From: Gp6-AA40 sp035263125
Lineage (GTDB): Bacteria > Acidobacteriota > Vicinamibacteria > Vicinamibacterales > UBA2999
Reading direction: 5' to 3'
DNA: 10,815 nt
NCBI GenBank assembly: GCA_035263125.1
Contig: DATFRP010000231.1
Span: 1 to 10,815 of the forward strand
The position numbers and the translations under genes are program-made. The notes beneath the pieces were generated by a model. That model ran no database searches. It worked only from the letters and a program-made list of their open reading frames with translations, and had not been told where the DNA came from. This document shows, in pieces, positions 1 through 5,328 of this stretch. Position 1 is the first letter of the stretch. Each line of letters starts with the position of its first letter.

Positions 1-110
1 CTCTCGTTCGTAGTGTCCGCCTTTATGCTAGAGAGAGCGCGTTCGATATTTCGGCGGCCGCACGTGGGCCAAGCGACGACGGTGCGGCTGCGGCCTCGCT
101 CCGATTCCCA

Positions 111-137
111 CCCCAACGCGCAAGCTGCGCGTTGGGG
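111..137. repeat. Perfect inverted repeat, 11-bp arms with 5-nt loop
   Basis: Left arm CCCCAACGCGC (111-121), loop AAGCT (122-126), right arm GCGCGTTGGGG (127-137). All 11 pairs are Watson-Crick, so RNA from either strand would form a very stable stem-loop. No T-run follows on the plus strand and no A-run precedes it, so it does not look like a standard intrinsic terminator. The sharp boundaries and the flanking GGTGCGGCTGCGGC word suggest a dispersed palindromic element (REP-like). That assignment is inference, because only one copy is present here. Confidence 0.7.
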
Positions 138-247
138 GCCCCGGGGTTCGACGCCGCGGAAAAACGGCTCGTCCGCGCGGGTGCTGACGCTGCCGGCGAC
201 GGCTGATCCGCGCGACCGTGAACAATCGTGTCGATAACGAGGCAGCC

Positions 248-292
248 GGAGCGGCCGTGGCGAATCACCGCCGTCGCCGATGGGGCCGCTCC
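248..292. repeat. Inverted repeat with nested stem, followed by T-rich plus-strand sequence
   Basis: GGAGCGGCC (248-256) pairs perfectly with GGCCGCTCC (284-292). Inside the loop, GGCGA (259-263) pairs with TCGCC (274-278), giving a two-tier stem. On the plus strand a T-rich stretch (TTTTACTTTCTT from 300) follows about 8 nt after the stem. This is a weak, imperfect resemblance to an intrinsic terminator for plus-strand transcription, and no plus-strand gene is visible upstream for it to serve. Confidence 0.45.
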
Positions 293-335
293 CGAGCCGT
301 TTTACTTTCTTCGCTGATCGCGGCGCGAACAGTCG

Positions 336-370
336 CTCCGCCGCAGCCACACCGCCATCGCTTAGCGGAG
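336..370. repeat. Short inverted repeat, 6-bp arms, downstream of the TPP-enzyme stop codon
   Basis: CTCCGC (336-341) pairs with GCGGAG (365-370) around a 23-nt loop that carries the inverted copy of the GGTGYGGCTGCGGC word (340-353, overlapping the left arm). It lies 45 bp past the minus-strand stop codon at 415. It could form a hairpin in the 3' end of that transcript, but no U-run follows in the minus direction. Confidence 0.35.
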
Positions 371-414
371 TGTGCGGCGGCTCACCGGGCGGGCCTGGCG
401 TCGGCGACCTTGGT

Positions 415-2187
415 TCACGCTTGATTCAACACCACGTCGACGATCGCCGATCGGCCGGCCTTCACGTGCTCCAGGCCGCGGCGCAAGGCTGGGAGCACCT
501 CGTTCGGATCGTCGACACGTTCGCCGACGGCTCCGACGACGGCAGCGAGCAGATCGTAGCGAGGCGCGGGGGCGAGGTCGGTGCCGACGAAGTGCTTGCC
601 ACGCACTGAGTATCCCTGCGGATAAGCGCTGACGAGCGGCGACTTGTTGGCGTTGTAACAGCCGTTGTTGAAGATCACCACGAGGATGGGCGCTTTGTTC
701 ATCTGTGCTGCCCACAACGCCGCAAGAGGCTCACCGAAGACGAACGATCCATCACCGGTCGCGAGGACGACGGGACGATCGGGCTTTGCCAGCTTGACGC
801 CCAATGCGGCACCCAGTCCCCAGCCGAGCGACGATCCGCCGCTGCCGTAAATGCCCTCAGGTTCATCCGTGTCGAGATGATTCCAGAGAAACGGCGTGCT
901 CGTGAGCGATTCGTCGACGAGGACGCATTCGGGCGCTTCGCGTTTCAGCTGGCCGATGCAGTAGCCAAGCCACTCGACGGCGATCGGTTTCGCGCCGCGG
1001 GCTTTCAGGGCGGCGGTTTCACGATTCGTGATCCGTTCCTGGTGTCGCGCCGCCAGCGTCGCTCGTCGCGCGACGACTCGTGCACGGTCGGCGGCAGTCA
1101 GGAGCTCGCGCGCGTAGTCAGTCAGGAGCTCCAGCGCCCGCGAGCTGTCGGCGCGAATCGGGATCGTGACCGGAAAGCTCCAGAGCGGAATCCGTTCCTT
1201 CACCGGATCGACGTCGATCTGCACGATGGTCGCATCCGGCCGGGGCATGACCTGCGTCGGGATGTAGGGCACGTCCTGATCGAGGACGAGGATCAGATCG
1301 GCCGATTCGACGAACGGTGCGGACTGAAAGCCCTGGTGAAGCGGATGGCTCGTGGGGAAGTTCGTGCGCTCGCGGCGTTCGACGACCGGCAAGGCCAGCA
1401 GCTCGGCCAGTCGGACGAGCGCCTCGAAGCCGCGCCTGGTGCGTCCGGTGGTCGAGGGAAGAACGATTGGACGCTCGCTGCGAACGAGGCGTGCAGCGAC
1501 GTCACGCAAGGCGTCGGGATCGCCGGCGCCGAGGCGCGCGGGCGGCGTCTGCGCACGCGAAGGCACCGACGCATCGCTGACCTCCGTCATCAGCACTTCA
1601 CGCGGCAGCGTCAGATACGCAGGCCCTGCCGGATCGCTCGCTGCGATCTGAAAGCCGCGTGCGACCACCTCGCCCATCTGCTCGGGGCGCCGCACTTCAT
1701 AGTCCCACTTCACGTAGTTGCGGACGATACCGTGTTGATCGAATTGCTCCTGCAGCCAGTGAATGTAGGTGTCGCGTGTTCCGCGCTGGCCGGGATCGGT
1801 CGTATACGGAGTGCGCCCGGCGCTGATCAGCACGGCCGCGCGCCCACGCTGCGCGTTGTGCAGCATGCCGCCGAGATTCTGCGTGCCGACGTCGACGTGC
1901 ACGAGCACAGCCTGCGGTTCACCGGTCGCTGCGTAATATCCGTGCGCCGCGGCGAGCGCGACCAGCTCGAACAGACAGAGCACCGTGCGCGGCACAGGCT
2001 CGCCGAGCTGTTCGAGCTTCGAGAGCGCCTCCTGGATCGGGATCGTGTCGGTGCCCGGGTTCATGAAGAGGCACGTCACGCCTTGCGCGACCAGGGCGCG
2101 CACATACGCTTCGGCGGCTTCGGCCGGCTTGTGCGTGGTGGACGGGTCTGAAGACCCGTCCTTGCGAGGTTGTGATCGAGTTGCCAT
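415..2187 (-). CDS. Thiamine-diphosphate-dependent enzyme, acetolactate synthase/benzoylformate decarboxylase superfamily
   Basis: A 590-residue cytosolic enzyme with the usual three-domain order: N-terminal Pyr domain (about 22-190), central domain (about 220-360) and C-terminal PP domain (about 400-585). E74 in CLFELVALAAAHGY matches the conserved glutamate that activates the cofactor. GDGS at 478-481, followed 26 residues after the GDG by N507-N508, is the classic GDG-X(24-27)-NN site for Mg and diphosphate. The family cleaves or joins bonds next to a 2-keto carbon. The length fits, but the substrate cannot be read. FMNPGTD (41-47) differs from the FGNPGS-type motif common in acetolactate synthases, so I avoid the name ilvB. 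It is last in the minus-strand cluster, 107 bp after the ankyrin gene. The ATG at 2187 has no visible Shine-Dalgarno. It is kept because the next Met (residue 42) would remove the start of the Pyr domain. Residues 10-16 are encoded by a palindrome. Confidence 0.88.
   Translation of the reverse strand: MATRSQPRKDGSSDPSTTHKPAEAAEAYVRALVAQGVTCLFMNPGTDTIPIQEALSKLEQLGEPVPRTVLCLFELVALAAAHGYYAATGEPQAVLVHVDVGTQNLGGMLHNAQRGRAAVLISAGRTPYTTDPGQRGTRDTYIHWLQEQFDQHGIVRNYVKWDYEVRRPEQMGEVVARGFQIAASDPAGPAYLTLPREVLMTEVSDASVPSRAQTPPARLGAGDPDALRDVAARLVRSERPIVLPSTTGRTRRGFEALVRLAELLALPVVERRERTNFPTSHPLHQGFQSAPFVESADLILVLDQDVPYIPTQVMPRPDATIVQIDVDPVKERIPLWSFPVTIPIRADSSRALELLTDYARELLTAADRARVVARRATLAARHQERITNRETAALKARGAKPIAVEWLGYCIGQLKREAPECVLVDESLTSTPFLWNHLDTDEPEGIYGSGGSSLGWGLGAALGVKLAKPDRPVVLATGDGSFVFGEPLAALWAAQMNKAPILVVIFNNGCYNANKSPLVSAYPQGYSVRGKHFVGTDLAPAPRYDLLAAVVGAVGERVDDPNEVLPALRRGLEHVKAGRSAIVDVVLNQA
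2140..2161. repeat. Perfect palindrome inside the 5' coding region of the TPP enzyme
   Basis: GGACGGGTCT (2140-2149), a 2-nt loop, then AGACCCGTCC (2152-2161): 10-bp perfect arms. Read on the minus strand it encodes residues 10-16 (DGSSDPS). These residues precede the first conserved helix of the family and look like a dispensable leader. Either a palindromic element has been absorbed into the reading frame, or translation truly starts after it at an unrecognised start codon. I see no ATG or GTG between the palindrome and the conserved EAAEAYVRAL segment. Confidence 0.7.
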
Positions 2188-2194
2188 GAATGAT

Positions 2195-2238
2195 GGGCCG
2201 CCTGCCTTCGACTTGGCTCAGGCCAGGGAAGGCGGCCC
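2195..2238. repeat. Interrupted copy of the GGCCGCC palindrome with an inserted loop segment
   Basis: GGGCCGCC (2195-2202) pairs with GGCGGCCC (2231-2238), but 28 nt separate the arms instead of the 2-nt loop seen at 3894-3911 and 5279-5298. Counting the next T-A pair, the arms are 9 bp. The interior holds CCTTCGACTTGGCTCAGG (2205-2222). GCCTTC (2204-2209) can pair instead with GAAGGC (2228-2233), competing with the outer stem. It ends 8 nt before the ATG at 2187, where a ribosome-binding site would be expected. Confidence 0.6.
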
Positions 2239-2260
2239 CTACGATCGTACGTAGGGGCCG
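2233..2260. repeat. Perfect inverted repeat, 11-bp arms, in the ankyrin/TPP gap
   Basis: CGGCCCCTACG (2233-2243), loop ATCGTA (2244-2249), CGTAGGGGCCG (2250-2260). Its left arm overlaps the right arm of the previous palindrome and its right arm overlaps the tandem copies that follow, so the stems are mutually exclusive in RNA. Transcribed from the minus strand, it lies between the ankyrin stop and the TPP-enzyme start and could attenuate or process the message. I see no U-run typical of an intrinsic terminator. Confidence 0.65.
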
Positions 2261-2293
2261 GCTTTCGTAGGGGCCGGCTTCAGCCGGCCCTAC
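2251..2293. repeat. Tandem 16-bp duplication ending in a long palindrome
   Basis: The 14-base word GTAGGGGCCGGCTT occurs at 2251-2264 and again at 2267-2280, a 16-bp period differing only in the last two bases of each unit. The second copy is also the left half of a palindrome: GGGCCGGCT (2271-2279), loop TC, AGCCGGCCC (2282-2290). This extends through GTA (2267-2269) and TAC (2291-2293) with one bulged G at 2270. It ends two bases before the ankyrin gene's stop codon at 2295. Confidence 0.65.
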
Positions 2294-2294
2294 T

Positions 2295-3878
2295 CTAATT
2301 CCGATCGCCGTCCTGCGGATCGTCCTGATTGCGATCGCCGCGACCACCGCGGCCGCCGGGTGCCGCCGGGATCGGCGTGCCTTTGACGCCGCCCAATTCG
2401 ACGATCGCCTTGGCCGTGTCTTCATGAACGACCGACGCGCTGCCGCCGAAGCCGAATCCGCCGGCGAGTCCCATGGCCGTGTCGAGCGCCGTCAGGCCAC
2501 GCTTGTCTTTGATATCGAGTTTCGCCCCGTTCGCAGCCAGGAACTTGATCACATCAGTGAGGCCCCACAACGCGGCGCCGTGCGCCGCAGTGCGCCCCTG
2601 CGTATCGGCCACGTTGACGTCGGTGCCGGCTTTCACCAGCAGGGTGATGGTGTCGATCGCGTCTTTCTGCGTCTTGTTGCGGCCGGTCATATCCTCTTCG
2701 CGCGTCGCGACGCCGGCGGCCATCATGATCCCGTTGACGCCGTTGCGGGTGGCCGCTTTCGCGTTCGCCCCTTTTTCGAGCAGCATGGCGATGACCGGCG
2801 TGTCGCCCGCCTTCGCCGCACGCAACAGCGGGGTCGTCCCGGCGCCGAGCACGCCGTCGCCACCGCGATCGAGCTTGGTGCGATATGGAACCGCCGCGCG
2901 CAACGCCGCGTTCACATTGGCGCCCTTGGCGAGCAGCATCTTGATAATTTCCATGCTGGTCAACGTGTCGTCCGTCTCCTTGGGCGCGGGACGATTGGAT
3001 GAGGGCATGGTGTGATCGTCCACCGCTGCGTAGAGCGGAGTGCGGCCGACGCTATCCGCGGCGTTCACGTCGGCGCCGTCGGCAATCAACGCACCTGCGA
3101 CGTCGTAGTGTCCGTTCATCAGCGCCAGCACCAGCGACGTGTGGCTGTCGGGATCGATCGCGTTGATGTCGGCGCCGGAGGATGCCAGCACTTTCACACA
3201 GTCGACGCAGCCCTCGCGTGCGGCGAAAAGGATTGCGGTGAGACCGCCCGGCGGGAGCCATTTGTCGCGCGGTTCGGCGGTCCGCTGACGTTCCCACGCG
3301 ACGATCGTCGAACGCGCATTCACGTCGGCGCCAGCCTCGACGAGCGCCTTGATCATGTCGGGGTGACGTTGGGCCGCGGCCCACATGAGCGGCGTCTGGC
3401 CGCGCCAGCTGTCGCCCGCATTGATCGACGCGCCATGCGCGAGCAGCACCTTGGCGCCGTCGACGTTGCCAGTATGCGCGCAGGTATGGAGCGCGGTTTC
3501 ACCTTCCGGTCCGGTGGCATTTGCGCTCACGCCGGCGCTGAGAAGCCGTTCGACAACAGGGCCGCTGCTGCTCTGGCATGCGAGGAAGATCGGCGTGACC
3601 CCGTACCGGTTGGCGGTGTTCGCGTGCGCGCCTGCCTTGATCAGGCGATCGACGAGCGCCAGGTCGTTGTTCCGGACGGCCCAGTGAAGTGGCGTGGTGC
3701 CGTCGGGCTCGGCGAGGTTGGGATCGACGCGTTTCTGAATCAGCGCGATCGCGGCGGCGCTGTTGCCTGCCTTGGCCGCCTGCACGAGGCGCGTGTCTTT
3801 CGGGGCGACCGTGTCGGCCGCGTACGCGCTGACAGCGATTGTGCTCGCGACGATCAACGTGGAGAGTACGGTCCGCAT
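2295..3878 (-). CDS. Exported ankyrin-repeat protein
   Basis: A 527-residue protein. Residues 1-20 (MRTVLSTLIVASTIAVSAYA) form a Sec signal peptide with an AYA-type cleavage site, so the protein is probably periplasmic. About ten to eleven ankyrin repeats follow from residue 29 to about 470, marked by TPLHWA (61), TPIFLA (95), TALHTC (128), TPLMWA (162), TSLVLA (247), TPLYAA (280), TPLLRA (349) and the recurring GADVNA/GANVNA ends. Non-repeat insertions interrupt the array near 190-212, 288-307, 328-346 and 390-406. The C-terminus (505-527) is a Gly/Arg/Asp-rich tail. Ankyrin arrays bind proteins; the partner is unknown, though the exported cytochrome-like and DUF1552 proteins upstream are natural candidates. 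The ATG at 3878 is chosen because it opens the signal peptide and has GGAG (3885-3888) 6 nt upstream. The same frame stays open upstream to 5087, but that extension is antisense-frame noise over the DUF1552 gene. Confidence 0.88.
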   Translation of the reverse strand: MRTVLSTLIVASTIAVSAYAADTVAPKDTRLVQAAKAGNSAAAIALIQKRVDPNLAEPDGTTPLHWAVRNNDLALVDRLIKAGAHANTANRYGVTPIFLACQSSSGPVVERLLSAGVSANATGPEGETALHTCAHTGNVDGAKVLLAHGASINAGDSWRGQTPLMWAAAQRHPDMIKALVEAGADVNARSTIVAWERQRTAEPRDKWLPPGGLTAILFAAREGCVDCVKVLASSGADINAIDPDSHTSLVLALMNGHYDVAGALIADGADVNAADSVGRTPLYAAVDDHTMPSSNRPAPKETDDTLTSMEIIKMLLAKGANVNAALRAAVPYRTKLDRGGDGVLGAGTTPLLRAAKAGDTPVIAMLLEKGANAKAATRNGVNGIMMAAGVATREEDMTGRNKTQKDAIDTITLLVKAGTDVNVADTQGRTAAHGAALWGLTDVIKFLAANGAKLDIKDKRGLTALDTAMGLAGGFGFGGSASVVHEDTAKAIVELGGVKGTPIPAAPGGRGGRGDRNQDDPQDGDRN

Positions 3879-3893
3879 CGTGATCTCCGGATG

Positions 3894-3911
3894 GGCCGCC
3901 TGAAGGCGGCC
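3894..3911. repeat. GGCCGCCT-N2-AGGCGGCC palindrome upstream of the ankyrin gene
   Basis: GGCCGCCT (3894-3901), loop GA, AGGCGGCC (3904-3911): perfect 8-bp arms. In the minus-strand transcript it sits 5 nt upstream of the ankyrin gene's GGAG. The core matches the palindrome before the DUF1552 gene (5279-5298) except for the loop and one extra pair there, so the two are clearly copies of the same element. Confidence 0.75.
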
Positions 3912-3916
3912 TGATT

Positions 3917-3931
3917 CCCGCTTCCTGCGGG
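3917..3931. repeat. Small inverted repeat just after the DUF1552 stop codon
   Basis: CCCGC (3917-3921), loop TTCCT, GCGGG (3927-3931). It begins 3 nt past the DUF1552 stop codon on the minus strand and is followed by the palindrome at 3894-3911, giving two consecutive hairpins between cistrons. The 5-bp stem has no U-run, so an intrinsic terminator is not supported. Confidence 0.4.
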
Positions 3932-3934
3932 TTC

Positions 3935-5266
3935 CTACAGGTTCGCCAGGGCCCCCGTACTGTCCCCCAGACTGTCCTGGCGAACTCCCACTTTGTCCAG
4001 CATCGTGACGAGCAGATTGGTCATCGGCGTGTGATCCGCATAGCGCAGATGACGGCCGCCTTTCATACGCCCGACCGCACCTCCGACGACCAGGTTCGGC
4101 AGCGGGTAGTGATCGTGAGCGTTGCTGTTGCTCATGTTGCTGCCGTAGAGAATCACCGAGTGATCGAGCAGCGAGCCGTCGCCGTCGGGCGTCTGCTTCA
4201 TCTTGTCGAGGAAGCCTTTGAACTGATTGACGTTGAACGTCTGGATGCGGACGTTCTTCTCCATCTTCTCGGCGCGGTTCTGGTGATGCGAGATCGCGTG
4301 ATGTCCGTCGGTGACGCCGACCTGCGTATAGGTGCGGTTGCTGACCTCGCGCGACACCATGAACGTGATCACGCGCGTGATGTCGGCCTGATAGGAAAGC
4401 GCCATCAGTTCGTACATCAGCTTCACGTGTTCTTCGAAATCGAACGGCACGCCGGCCGGCCGCGCCGGGAGCTCGAGATCCTGATCGCCCTGGCTCTGCT
4501 CGGCCCGCTGAATCCGACGCTCGATCTCGCGCACGTTCTCGAGATACTGCGTCATCGTCTGACGATCGGCCGCGCCGAGCTGACCCTGGAGGCTCGACGC
4601 TTCGCGCGAGATCGCATCGAGGATGCTGCGGTCCTCCTGGATGCGCGCCAGGCGCTGGGTCGCGCTGCCGCCCTCGCCGAACATGCGCTCGAAGACCTTC
4701 CGCGGGTTGATCTCCATCGGCATCGGCGTCGTCGGCGTGCGCCACGACAGCGTGTTCATGTAGATGCAGCCGTAGTCGCGATCGCAGGAGCCAATCAGCC
4801 CGGAGTGATCTTCGGTGGCGAGCTCCATCGACGGCAGCGGCGTGTCTTGGCCGATCGCCTGTGCCGCGATCTGATCGGCGGTGACGCCGGCGAAGGCGTC
4901 GACCCCCTGCGTCGCCTTGGGCCGCACACCGCTCAACCAGGTCGTCGGGCTCAGCGAGTGCACGGCTGTCGTGTCGGCGGCGCGATGGCCGAGGCCGGTC
5001 ACCACGTTCACGTAATCGCGGTGCGCCTCCAGTGGTTTGAGAATCGGCGTGAACTCGAATCCGGCGCCCTCGGTGGCCGGGGTCCACTTGTCCATGATGG
5101 CGCCGTGCGGCACGTAGACGAACCCGAGACGCGCGCGCGGATTGGCTGCAGTCTGAGCCAGCAGCGTGCGTGCCGGGATCATCGCGTCCAGCAGCGGCAG
5201 CGCCATCGTGACACCCATGCCGCGAAGGAACGTGCGGCGCGGCAGGTGCTTCTTGGTCAGATACAT
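3935..5266 (-). CDS. DUF1552-family protein with Tat-type signal
   Basis: A 443-residue protein matching the DUF1552 family, whose function is unknown. The N-terminus has the twin-arginine pattern RRTFLRG (10-16), then a hydrophobic stretch (GVTMALPLLDAM) and a candidate cleavage region near ARTLLAQTA. Export of a folded protein by Tat is therefore likely. Family hallmarks visible are GFVYVPHGAIMDKW (48-61), GLGHRAADTTAVHSLSPTTWLSG (91-113), SGLIGSCDRDYGCIYMNTLSWRT (155-177), TDGHHAISHHQ (319-329) and VILYGSNMSNSNAHDHYPLPNLVVGG (371-396). The clustered His, Asp and Ser residues would suit a metal-dependent hydrolase-like fold related to the DUF1501/alkaline-phosphatase group, but that is inference. 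The ATG at 5266 has GGGAG (5274-5278) 7 nt upstream and is preferred over the open frame reaching 6337. It lies 62 bp after the cytochrome-like gene; these two families commonly occur side by side. Confidence 0.9.
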   Translation of the reverse strand: MYLTKKHLPRRTFLRGMGVTMALPLLDAMIPARTLLAQTAANPRARLGFVYVPHGAIMDKWTPATEGAGFEFTPILKPLEAHRDYVNVVTGLGHRAADTTAVHSLSPTTWLSGVRPKATQGVDAFAGVTADQIAAQAIGQDTPLPSMELATEDHSGLIGSCDRDYGCIYMNTLSWRTPTTPMPMEINPRKVFERMFGEGGSATQRLARIQEDRSILDAISREASSLQGQLGAADRQTMTQYLENVREIERRIQRAEQSQGDQDLELPARPAGVPFDFEEHVKLMYELMALSYQADITRVITFMVSREVSNRTYTQVGVTDGHHAISHHQNRAEKMEKNVRIQTFNVNQFKGFLDKMKQTPDGDGSLLDHSVILYGSNMSNSNAHDHYPLPNLVVGGAVGRMKGGRHLRYADHTPMTNLLVTMLDKVGVRQDSLGDSTGALANL

Positions 5267-5278
5267 TCGTCGTCTCCC

Positions 5279-5298
5279 GGGCCGCCTAAAGGCGGCCC
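5279..5298. repeat. GGGCCGCCT-N2-AGGCGGCCC palindrome abutting the DUF1552 ribosome-binding site
   Basis: GGGCCGCCT (5279-5287), loop AA, AGGCGGCCC (5290-5298): perfect 9-bp arms. The arm ends exactly where the GGGAG ribosome-binding site (5274-5278) begins on the minus strand, so a folded hairpin would sit directly on the 5' side of the site. A weaker second structure lies next to it at 5304-5324: TAC/GTA ends enclosing GTGG (5311-5314) and CCAC (5318-5321). The stretch CCCCTA after the core resembles the same stretch at 2236-2241. Confidence 0.75.
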
Positions 5299-5328
5299 CT
5301 AGGTACGAAGGTGGCCCCCACGTATGAA

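Larger units (their letters stand above)
1..414. other. Non-coding, repeat-rich segment downstream of the TPP-enzyme gene
   Basis: I see no gene here. The short open frames on both strands are low-complexity Arg/Ala/Pro-rich translations with no recognisable domain and no good ribosome-binding site, as expected by chance in GC-rich DNA. The segment holds three inverted repeats (111-137, 248-292, 336-370). It also holds two inverted copies of a 14-base word, GGTGCGGCTGCGGC at 81-94 and its near-complement at 340-353 (13 of 14 positions match). Near the left edge, GTAGTGTCCGCCTTTA (10-25) looks like one half of a palindrome of the type seen in the downstream gaps, without its partner arm. The segment is best read as intergenic repeat debris. 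It may include the transcript end of the minus-strand cluster, but I see no clean intrinsic terminator for that strand. Confidence 0.6.

Noticed and set aside
13..268. Short open frames at the left edge on both strands (13-237 plus, 23-268 minus)
   Set aside because: They run through the perfect hairpin at 111-137, are Arg/Ala/Pro-rich, and show neither a domain nor a ribosome-binding site.
248..310. Intrinsic terminator for the minus-strand cluster
   Set aside because: The T-rich tract is on the plus-strand side of the stem, so the orientation is wrong for transcripts coming from 415.
877..2151. A 424-codon plus-strand open frame antisense to the TPP enzyme
   Set aside because: Composition is typical of an antisense shadow, there is no domain or ribosome-binding site, and the minus-strand frame carries intact cofactor motifs.
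2195..2293. CRISPR array or riboswitch in the ankyrin/TPP gap
   Set aside because: The repeats are short, adjoining and palindromic without spacers, and no conserved riboswitch core or TPP-box motif is recognisable.
3879..5087. Upstream extension of the ankyrin frame to 5087, making a 930-residue protein
   Set aside because: The extra residues overlap the DUF1552 gene in another frame and look like noise (runs of Arg/His/Ser). The ATG at 3878 opens a signal peptide and has GGAG 6 nt upstream.
4031..5302. A 423-codon plus-strand open frame antisense to the DUF1552 gene, and a similar 300-codon frame at 3012-3914 antisense to the ankyrin gene
   Set aside because: Both are low-complexity translations opposite well-supported genes.
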